A stretch of DNA of 64,000 bases from Lichenicoccus sp964246745 (GTDB lineage: Bacteria > Pseudomonadota > Alphaproteobacteria > Acetobacterales > Acetobacteraceae). The stretch covers positions 22,914-86,913 of the forward strand of contig CAXTRK010000012.1 in NCBI GenBank assembly GCA_964246745.1. The letters run 5' to 3'. Of this stretch, positions 58,047 through 64,000 are shown piece by piece. Every line of letters begins with the position of its first letter. Position 1 is the first letter of the stretch. A program made the translations under genes and the position numbers. The notes below the pieces were generated by a model, which worked only from the letters and a program-made list of their open reading frames with translations, was not told the origin of the DNA and did no database searches.

Positions 58047-58922
58047 TCAGCTCTTGATTGCCTCAAGCAGGGTCGGCCCAAGCACCGCGGGGCTCGGCGC
58101 CACCCGCACGCCGGCCGAGCGCAGCGCCTCGATCTTGGCGCCCGCGGTGTCGTTGCCGCCGGTGATGACAGCGCCCGCATGGCCCATGCGGCGACCCGGA
58201 GGCGCCGTGGCTCCGGCGATAAAGCCGATCGTCGGCTTCTTGACCGCGTTCTGCTTGAGGAACGTTGCCGCGTCGATCTCCGAGGCGCCGCCGATCTCAC
58301 CGATCATGACGATCGACTCCGTCTCCGGATCGCCAAGGAACAGCTCCAGCACGTCGATGAAATCCATCCCCTTCACCGGATCGCCGCCAATGCCGACGCA
58401 CGTGCTCTGGCCAAGCCCCACCGCCGTGGTCTGCGCCACCGCCTCATAGGTCAGCGTGCCGGAGCGCGAGACGATGCCGACCTTGCCGCGCCGATGGATA
58501 TGGCCGGGCATGATGCCGATCTTGCACGCATCCGGCGTGATGACGCCAGGGCAGTTCGGGCCGACCAGCAGGCTCTTCGAGCCGACCAGCGCCCGGCTCA
58601 CACGGATCATGTCCAGCACCGGGATGCCCTCGGTGATGCAGACGATCAGCTTCATCTCCGCGTCGATCGCCTCGAGGATGGCGTCGGCGGCGAACGGCGG
58701 CGGCACATAGATCACCGACGCATCGGCGCCGGTGGTCTCTCGCGCCTCGAGCACGGTGTCGAACACCGGCAGGCCGAGATGGGTCTGCCCGCCCTTGCCT
58801 GGGGTGGTGCCGCCCACCATCCTGGTGCCGTAGGCGAGCGCCTGCTCGGCGTGGAAGGTGCCCTGCGCGCCGGTGAAGCCCTGCGTGATGACGCGCGTCT
58901 CCGCGCCAACGAGAATAGCCAT
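58047..58922 (-). CDS. sucD: Succinyl-CoA synthetase subunit alpha
   Basis: This 291-residue subunit binds CoA and carries the phospho-histidine. It starts MAILVGAETRVITQGFTGAQGTFHAEQAL and includes VGPNCPGVITPDACKIGIMPGHIH, KVGIVSRSGTLTYEAVAQTT and RRMGHAGAVITGGNDTA, where the histidine is phosphorylated. It makes ATP or GTP from succinyl-CoA in the citric acid cycle. The ATG overlaps the sucC stop by one base (TAATG). Confidence 0.97.
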   Translation of the reverse strand: MAILVGAETRVITQGFTGAQGTFHAEQALAYGTRMVGGTTPGKGGQTHLGLPVFDTVLEARETTGADASVIYVPPPFAADAILEAIDAEMKLIVCITEGIPVLDMIRVSRALVGSKSLLVGPNCPGVITPDACKIGIMPGHIHRRGKVGIVSRSGTLTYEAVAQTTAVGLGQSTCVGIGGDPVKGMDFIDVLELFLGDPETESIVMIGEIGGASEIDAATFLKQNAVKKPTIGFIAGATAPPGRRMGHAGAVITGGNDTAGAKIEALRSAGVRVAPSPAVLGPTLLEAIKS

Positions 58923-60139
58923 TACGCCGACACCCCTTGCTTGCCAGGCTTCTGCTTCACCGCGGCGACGATCTTGCGCGCGGCGTCGGAAAGATCATCC
59001 GCATTGATGATTGGAAGTCCGCTCTCGTCGATCAGCTTCTGACCCAGCTCGCCGTTGGTGCCTTCCAGGCGCACCACCAGCGGCACGTGCAGCTTGACCT
59101 CGCGCGAGGCCTCGATCACCGCGGTGGCGATGATGTCGCAGCGCATGATGCCGCCGAAGATGTTGACCAGGATGCCTTCGACATTGGCGTCCGACAGCAG
59201 GATCTTGAAGGCGGCGACCACCCGCTCCTTGGTGGCGCCGCCGCCGACATCGAGGAAGTTGGCGGGCTCGGCGCCTTCGAGCTTGATGATGTCCATCGTC
59301 GCCATCGCCAGGCCCGCGCCGTTGACCATGCAGCCGATGGTGCCGTCGAGCGCGATGTAGCTCAGTCCGTGCCTGGCGGCTTCCAGCTCCTTGGGGTCCT
59401 CCTCGGACTCGTCGCGCAGCTCCTCGAGCTCCGGATGGCGGAACAGCGCGTTGTCGTCGAAGCTCACCTTGGCGTCGAGGGCGACTAGATCGCCGGCCCC
59501 GGTGACCACCAGCGGGTTGATCTCGATGATCGCGCAATCGAGCTTGGTGAACGCCTCGTAGGCGCTGCCGACCACGCGGGCGAACGCCGCCGCCGACTTC
59601 GCCCTGAGGCCCAGCCCGCGCGCGAGCTTGCGTCCGACGTAGCCGGAAAAGCCGATCGCCGGATCGATGCTCTCATGCAGGATTTTCTCCGGACTGTGCT
59701 CGGCGACCTCCTCGATCTCCATGCCGCCTTCCTGGCTGGCGACGATGGTGACGCGTCCGGTGGAGCGGTCGACCAGCAAGGAGAGATAAAGCTCGCGCGC
59801 GATGTCGCAGCCTGCCTCGATATAGAGCCGGTGCACCACACGTCCGGCGGGGCCGGTCTGCTTGGTGACCAGCGTGCTGTTGAGCATCGCGCGCGCCGCT
59901 TCCTCGGCCTCGTCGGGCGATTTGACCAGGCGGACGCCGCCCTTGCCGTTCGGGTCCTCCTTGAAGCGGCCGGCGCCGCGTCCGCCGGCGTGAATCTGCG
60001 ATTTCACCACGATCACCGGGCCGCGCAGGCTGCGTGCGGCGGTGAGCGCTTCTTCCGGAGAACGCGCGACGCGGCCCTCCAGGACGGGCATGCCAAAACC
60101 CTTGAGCAGGGTCTTGGCCTGATATTCATGGATGTTCAT
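58922..60139 (-). CDS. sucC: Succinyl-CoA synthetase subunit beta
   Basis: This 405-residue subunit has the ATP-grasp domain (MNIHEYQAKTLLKGFGMPV, VKSQIHAGGRGAGRFK) and the C-terminal domain (INPLVV, DAKVSFDDNALFRHPE, GCMVNGAGLAMATMDIIK, PANFLDVGGGATKERV, FGGIMRCDIIA). It pairs with SucD. No other citric acid cycle gene is adjacent; in many alphaproteobacteria sucCD sits with mdh or sucAB. Confidence 0.97.
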   Translation of the reverse strand: MNIHEYQAKTLLKGFGMPVLEGRVARSPEEALTAARSLRGPVIVVKSQIHAGGRGAGRFKEDPNGKGGVRLVKSPDEAEEAARAMLNSTLVTKQTGPAGRVVHRLYIEAGCDIARELYLSLLVDRSTGRVTIVASQEGGMEIEEVAEHSPEKILHESIDPAIGFSGYVGRKLARGLGLRAKSAAAFARVVGSAYEAFTKLDCAIIEINPLVVTGAGDLVALDAKVSFDDNALFRHPELEELRDESEEDPKELEAARHGLSYIALDGTIGCMVNGAGLAMATMDIIKLEGAEPANFLDVGGGATKERVVAAFKILLSDANVEGILVNIFGGIMRCDIIATAVIEASREVKLHVPLVVRLEGTNGELGQKLIDESGLPIINADDLSDAARKIVAAVKQKPGKQGVSA

Positions 60140-60379
60140 GGGTGCTGGGGACTCCTTCCGCGAGGCCGTTGCGGGATAAACGCCTGCACGTTATGCGCCA
60201 ATGATCGCATCCCGCCCGGCGTAAGTCACCAGGGTCTCTGCCAATCACCGCCTGTGGCCGCGGCGCCACTGTCCTGCCGGCGCGGTCTTGCCAGCAGGCA
60301 CGATGTGATACTATCGCCCTGCCCGACCAAGAGATCGAACCGGACAGGCGGGAACAGGTCAGACAATGAAGCGTCGGCA
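60140..60379 (+). promoter_or_regulatory. Divergent promoter region, sucC / ferritin-like gene
   Basis: This 240-bp gap separates divergent genes. For the plus strand, TTGCCA (about 60288-60293) and TACTAT about 15 bp downstream are a possible promoter. A five-codon mini-ORF (ATG AAG CGT CGG CAA TGA, 60366-60383) overlaps the downstream start codon in an ATGA arrangement. No operator is evident. Confidence 0.35.
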
Positions 60380-61210
60380 ATGAAGCATTGGCGGATCGAC
60401 GAGTTGGCGTGGGACCGGTTCGACCGCACGTTGATCGACCCGGAGGTCCTGCTTCTGGTCAAGGCCGCCTCAGTGGTCGAGCGCAACGGCACCGACTACG
60501 CCGCCTACCTCAAGAACGTCTTCGCCAATGATCCGGATTTCGGCGGCGCCGCGGAGAACTGGTCGGTCGAGGAGGTACAGCACGGCGACGCGCTCGGCCG
60601 CTGGGCGATGCTGGCCGACCCCGGCTGGGACTACCCTCTGGCCTTCGCGCGCTATCGTTCGTCCTACAAGATCCCGATCGAGGTCGATGCTTCGGTGCGC
60701 GGCTCGCGCACGGGCGAGCTGATCGCGCGCTGCATGGTGGAGACCGGCACCTCGTCGTTCTACACGGCGCTGGCGGACGCCACACGGGAGCCGGTGCTCA
60801 ACGCCATCTGCAAGCAGATCGCCGCCGACGAGTACCGGCACTTCAAGCTGTTTTACGACCACATGCACCGCTACCTGAAGCGCGAGCGCATCGGCGTGCT
60901 GCGCCGCACGCGGATCGCCTTGGGACGTGTCACCGAGACCGAGGACGACGAACTCGCCTTTGCCTTCCATTGCACCAACGAGCCAGCGGAGCTGCCCTAT
61001 GACCATCAGCGCTGCATCGCCGCCTACATGTCGCGCGCCATGGGCTTCTACCGCCAGCCGCATCTCGATCGCGCCTTGGGCATGATCTTCAAAACCATCG
61101 GCTTCACGCCGCACGGGCGTATTCGACGCGCAGCCTCGCGGCTGGCGTTCCTGGCGCTGCGTCGCCGGCAGCGCCGCTTTGCCGCTCAAGCCGGGCGGTG
61201 GCGTGGTTGA
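60380..61210 (+). CDS. Ferritin-like di-iron protein (hypothetical oxygenase/desaturase-like)
   Basis: This 276-residue protein is mainly helical with spaced carboxylate motifs of a ferritin-like di-iron site: SVEEVQHGDALGRWA (EExxH) and IAADEYRHFKLFYDHMHRY (DExxH), plus ARCMVETGTSSFYTAL. The spacing resembles acyl-ACP desaturase-like and rubrerythrin-like proteins rather than ferritins. A very basic tail (RRRQRRFAAQAGRWRG) ends it. The start at 60380 begins the domain; no strong Shine-Dalgarno is present. Function and substrate are unknown. Confidence 0.75.
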   Translation: MKHWRIDELAWDRFDRTLIDPEVLLLVKAASVVERNGTDYAAYLKNVFANDPDFGGAAENWSVEEVQHGDALGRWAMLADPGWDYPLAFARYRSSYKIPIEVDASVRGSRTGELIARCMVETGTSSFYTALADATREPVLNAICKQIAADEYRHFKLFYDHMHRYLKRERIGVLRRTRIALGRVTETEDDELAFAFHCTNEPAELPYDHQRCIAAYMSRAMGFYRQPHLDRALGMIFKTIGFTPHGRIRRAASRLAFLALRRRQRRFAAQAGRWRG

Positions 61211-61268
61211 GCGGCGTGCCCGGAACGGCTGGCGCCCTCTGAAGGCCGCTCACGGCGATCGCCGAATG

Positions 61269-61676
61269 TCAGGCGCCGTATTGCTCTTCCGTCACCTGCT
61301 CCATCCATTCCACCGCGGCGCCATCAAGCCGTTCCTGGACGGCGACGTGGCTCATGGCGGTGGTCGCCGCGGCCCCATGCCAGTGCTTCTCTCCGGGCGG
61401 GAACCAGACCACGTCGCCAGGCCGGATTTCCTCAACCGGGCCGCCTTGGCGTTGGACCCGGCCGCAGCCCGCCGTGACGATCAAGGTCTGTCCAAGCGGA
61501 TGGGTGTGCCACGCCGTGCGGGCGCCGGGCTCGAAGGTGACGAGCGCCATGGCGACACGCGCCGGATCGGGCGGGCTGAACAGCGGGTCGATCCGCACCG
61601 AGCCGGTAAACCATTCCGCTGGTCCCTTGCCGGACGGCTGGGAGCCGCTTCGCTTGATCTCCACTCTTGCCTCCAT
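61269..61676 (-). CDS. Cupin, (R)-mandelonitrile lyase (GtHNL/AcHNL)-type
   Basis: This 135-residue single-domain cupin is very close in wording to the manganese-dependent cupin hydroxynitrile lyases: RSGSQPSGKGPAEWFTGSVRIDPLF, VTFEPGARTAWHTHPLGQTLIVTAGCG, GGPVEEIRPGDVVWFPPGEKHWHGA and AVQERLDGAAVEWMEQVTEEQY. The metal ligands are expected to be the two His and Gln of HTHPLGQ and a His of KHWHG. Bacterial members can cleave or form cyanohydrins in vitro, but the natural role is unsettled. It lies 9 bp downstream of the membrane-protein gene. Confidence 0.85.
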   Translation of the reverse strand: MEARVEIKRSGSQPSGKGPAEWFTGSVRIDPLFSPPDPARVAMALVTFEPGARTAWHTHPLGQTLIVTAGCGRVQRQGGPVEEIRPGDVVWFPPGEKHWHGAAATTAMSHVAVQERLDGAAVEWMEQVTEEQYGA

Positions 61677-61685
61677 GTCGATGAG

Positions 61686-63221
61686 CTATCCATGTCTTTT
61701 CAAGCTGGGTCTGTTCAAGCTTGGTGGTGCCGTCGGTAGAACAGCGTAGAGCGCAGTGTCGCCGGCATGCCACCGCAGGCTGAGACGAGGATTGCGGTAG
61801 TGCGCAGGCAGAGCCGCATCAAGCAACCAGAGATAGTCAATCCCTCGCAGCGGCAGTTCCGACACAGCCTGTTGAACGGTTGGGAGCTTCGTGTTGTTGC
61901 AGGAGGACGGCCATACGGTTTGCGAAGGATCGTCGTAGAAGCGTGCGGACGGCCGATACCGAATTTCGAGGAGATGGGCGTCGTCGGTATCCCACTCTGA
62001 ATTCGTCCATGCTCTCCGATAGACGATCGCAAGATCACCCAGATGGCCAAGCCGGCTGGGACGCCAATGTCGCACCGCGCTGCAATAGGAGGTGTTGAGC
62101 ACGATGATGCGGCTATACGGGGGAACCTGCTGGAGCGCTTCCAGGTCCGTCGAGAACTGCGTGTTGTAGGCAATGAAGCCTGCCGAGGTGATGGCAAGAC
62201 GAACGAGAAAAAGCGCCAGTCCGGAGACCATGACGGCGCGAGCCAGGCGTAGGTCAACCTTGCTCCAGTCTTGGGTTGCGAAAGCCAGCATGGGAATCAG
62301 CGGCAACAGACGCTCGTCGGCGAAGCTCGAACCACTCAGCGTGGTCGGCGTGATCACAAACAGCAGAGTGAGAGCGAGGATGGCCGGGACAACCTCCGGG
62401 TGCGGCCGGGCGCCTTTCCACCAGCCAAGCATGAAGATCGCACATGCGGCGATGACGGAGCCCTCATCCAGCGGCAGGTTCTGATCCCGCAACAGCATGA
62501 TGAGCTCGTTCAGTTTGGCTTTCGGTACGAACTTGTTCTCTCCTGCGAACGAGTGGGCATCCAGCCGCCAGAGCAGGATGATGACAAAGGCCGACAGCAG
62601 CGGCCGGACCTGGCGCAGAAAAATCCCAAGCCGCCTGCTGTGTCGCGCCAGGCTGTATTCTCGCGAACACACCAGCAGGACAAACACGCAGCCGGCGACG
62701 GCATGGCACAGCATCAGCAGCGGCACGAAAATCCAGGCCATGATCTCGCGCGATCGCGGGCGTTGATCCAGCCGCATCCAGGCGGCAAAGCCGATCAATG
62801 CAATGGCGATGCCGAGCATGTAATTCATGAAGCCATACTCGAACGTATAGCTGTAGATGAAGATCAGCGCCCAAGGGAGTGCCGCCGCCCCGCGGGGTCT
62901 GAGCGTGCTGGCAATCATGACGATACCGGCAACCAGCAGCGGCGGGATAATCGCCGCGACAAACCAGTATGCACGGGTAATTCCGACCACCCTGCGCAGC
63001 CCGGCGACAATGATGTCGGCACCCAAGTTGGGAATCAGCCGCCAGTGAAACTCCATGAGGCGGGTGAAGGTCGGGTCCCCGGCATAGGCGGCCACGGCAG
63101 CCGTTCCCATATGGCCGGGAAGGTCTGTCAGAGGCGGGATCGCAACGGTAAGGAAAGGCAGTGTGACAAGCACGCCGATGATGACGGCGAACCAGGTACG
63201 GCCGACGAGGCTGCTATCCAT
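61686..63221 (-). CDS. Large polytopic membrane protein, GT-C-like topology
   Basis: This 511-residue protein has about 10-11 hydrophobic segments followed by a periplasmic C-terminal domain of roughly 150 residues. The first loop after helix 1 carries acidic residues (PPLTDLPGHMGTAAVAAYAGDP), and HWRLIPNLGAD follows, a layout seen in GT-C glycosyltransferase-like membrane proteins; no specific family is recognised. C-terminal cysteines (YCSAVRHW, SSCNNTKL) might pair. The ATG at 63221 has AAGGTG upstream. Transcribed toward the cupin gene. Confidence 0.7.
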   Translation of the reverse strand: MDSSLVGRTWFAVIIGVLVTLPFLTVAIPPLTDLPGHMGTAAVAAYAGDPTFTRLMEFHWRLIPNLGADIIVAGLRRVVGITRAYWFVAAIIPPLLVAGIVMIASTLRPRGAAALPWALIFIYSYTFEYGFMNYMLGIAIALIGFAAWMRLDQRPRSREIMAWIFVPLLMLCHAVAGCVFVLLVCSREYSLARHSRRLGIFLRQVRPLLSAFVIILLWRLDAHSFAGENKFVPKAKLNELIMLLRDQNLPLDEGSVIAACAIFMLGWWKGARPHPEVVPAILALTLLFVITPTTLSGSSFADERLLPLIPMLAFATQDWSKVDLRLARAVMVSGLALFLVRLAITSAGFIAYNTQFSTDLEALQQVPPYSRIIVLNTSYCSAVRHWRPSRLGHLGDLAIVYRRAWTNSEWDTDDAHLLEIRYRPSARFYDDPSQTVWPSSCNNTKLPTVQQAVSELPLRGIDYLWLLDAALPAHYRNPRLSLRWHAGDTALYAVLPTAPPSLNRPSLKRHG

Positions 63222-63342
63222 CTCGTCACACCTTATCGGCGCCCGGCTTTGCAATCAGCCGAATGTCCCGGAACTGCCAGACGATCATTGAGCTGTCCAC
63301 GCGGTTCACGCCAGCGGACCAAGGTGGACCGAGGGGTGCATC

Positions 63343-63573
63343 ATGGAAGGAATAAAGGGCGTTCAGACACGAAAAGTGCTAATTTGCGTGCATGCGCTTG
63401 CGGGACCTGTCGGCGTGACCGCAGGCGTCATGCGGGCCGCCAAGGGTTGCCTCCACAAGGCTGGAGAAAGATTGATGTTCTACGCCAAGAACAAATCACC
63501 ACCGCCCATATGCAAGGGTTGCGAAGGGTCGCGCTACACGAGCAAGCATCCCGAACACAGGAGATCAGCGTGA
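63343..63573 (+). CDS. Possible small protein with CxxC motif (76 aa)
   Basis: A short frame (MEGIKGVQTRKVLICVHALA ... PPPICKGCEGSRYTSKHPEHRRS) has a plausible GAGGGG ribosome-binding site and overlaps the next gene by 4 bp (GTGA), which argues for coupling. The sequence has no recognised family and a CKGC pair only. Low confidence that it is translated. Confidence 0.35.
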   Translation: MEGIKGVQTRKVLICVHALAGPVGVTAGVMRAAKGCLHKAGERLMFYAKNKSPPPICKGCEGSRYTSKHPEHRRSA

Positions 63574-63872
63574 GAATACAAGGCGTCTTTGTGGTGCCGT
63601 GGCGGGTGGTCGCGCTCAAGATCGCGGGCCAGATCATCGCCATCTTTGCGGTCGCGCTGGCATATTTTCTGGACGTTGTGGGGTTCCCCTCCGCCTATCT
63701 GATCCCGACCGTGCTGGGCATCTGTGTCGGTCTCCTGGCGCTTGCGAGTGTCGGGTATGTCGTGCGAGTGATCATTGTCGAGCGTCGCGATCGCAAGGAA
63801 CGTAAGGCCAGCCTTGCAGCGTATCGGGCGCAGTTCTTATCCCAAGCGAGGATCCGGTACCCGCGCGCATGA
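63570..63872 (+). CDS. Small two-helix membrane protein (GTG start)
   Basis: This 100-residue protein reads MRIQGVFVVPWRVVALKIAG, then two hydrophobic helices (QIIAIFAVALAYFLDVVGFPSAYLI, GICVGLLALASVGYVVRVIIV) and a basic cytoplasmic tail (ERRDRKERKASLAAYRAQF). The GTG at 63570 has AGGAG 6-7 nt upstream. No family is recognised. Confidence 0.6.
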   Translation: MRIQGVFVVPWRVVALKIAGQIIAIFAVALAYFLDVVGFPSAYLIPTVLGICVGLLALASVGYVVRVIIVERRDRKERKASLAAYRAQFLSQARIRYPRA

Positions 63873-63949
63873 ACGAAGCGGTTCGCAAGGACCCCTCACG
63901 GCGACGCAGCCGCGAACGTAAAGCGATTATCCCGTTACGGACACATATC

Positions 63950-64000
63950 TGGTTGCGGGGACAGGATTTGAACCTGTGACCTTCAGGTTATGAGCCTGAC
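63950..64000 (-). tRNA. Initiator tRNA-fMet (CAT), 3' part only
   Basis: Reading the minus strand from the right edge: anticodon arm TCAGG-CTCATAA-CCTGA with CAT anticodon, variable loop AGGTC, T arm with GGTTCAAATCC, acceptor strand CCCCGCA and encoded ACCA end. The sequence matches alphaproteobacterial initiator tRNA rather than elongator tRNA-Met. The anticodon stem has A29-U41 followed by two G-C pairs instead of three G-C pairs. The 5' third is outside the window. Confidence 0.88.

Noticed and set aside
59675..60379. Upstream extension of the ferritin-like gene
   Set aside because: It lies antisense to sucC and through the intergenic promoter region; the family-like sequence begins at the ATG at 60380.
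1..64000. CRISPR arrays, rRNA genes, prophage structural genes
   Set aside because: No regularly spaced direct repeats of CRISPR type, no rRNA-like blocks and no phage tail, capsid or terminase genes were seen.

Overview
The window is high-GC DNA from an alphaproteobacterium, most likely of the Acetobacteraceae/Rhodospirillales type. This rests on the alphaproteobacterial wording of the S10-spc-alpha ribosomal cluster and RpoA, an rnhB-ccrM pair (CcrM being the alphaproteobacterial GANTC methylase), a trifunctional PutA, and a partial initiator tRNA with the A29-U41 anticodon-stem variant. No species name can be given from the sequence alone.

Layout. 0-1 kb: the N-terminus of a tricorn-like periplasmic protein and a higBA toxin-antitoxin operon. 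1-7.6 kb: a proline/glutamate catabolism block (glutamate dehydrogenase, PutA, divergent amino-acid permease) with a cluster of PutA-type operator hexamers between putA and the permease. 7.6-13 kb: small membrane proteins, ccrM-rnhB, a CsbD-like protein and an MFS drug exporter. 13-23 kb: an mdtABC-type RND efflux operon with its own outer-membrane lipoprotein. 23-29 kb: an accessory zone holding decayed genes, a tautomerase/LysR pair, a passenger-only transposon and a BrnT-type toxin-antitoxin pair. 29-32.7 kb: HugZ-like protein, Kup potassium transporter and an MDR oxidoreductase. 32.7-49.2 kb: rpsL-rpsG-tuf-rpsJ to rplQ on the minus strand, with no fusA. 49-54.6 kb: two lipoproteins around a multiply deleted flavin monooxygenase relic, then a three-subunit molybdenum hydroxylase. 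54.8-64 kb: a single-module NRPS (A-PCP-TE), sucCD, a ferritin-like protein, a mandelonitrile-lyase-type cupin, a large membrane protein, and the 3' part of tRNA-fMet at the edge.

The most unusual feature is at 25,894-27,275. It is a 1,382-bp unit with 137-bp terminal inverted repeats (110/137 identical by hand count), each built from about six spaced ACGC-type boxes. A perfect 6-bp duplication (CCTAAT) flanks it. The only gene inside is a PhzF-family isomerase, and there is no transposase. It looks like a single-gene transposon moved in trans by a Mu/Tn5053/Tn552/Tn7-type transposase encoded elsewhere.

A second theme is gene decay by internal deletion. A PEP-mutase-like gene, a zinc-ribbon metallopeptidase and an NtaA-type monooxygenase have each lost internal segments, and a NIPSNAP-like gene has lost its 5' half. 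A third theme is regulatory: both ribosomal promoters I can place (str and alpha operons) have the -35 hexamer TTGACT followed by C, which creates a GANTC methylation site on the -35. The str leader also contains a terminator-like hairpin with a seven-U tract upstream of rpsL.
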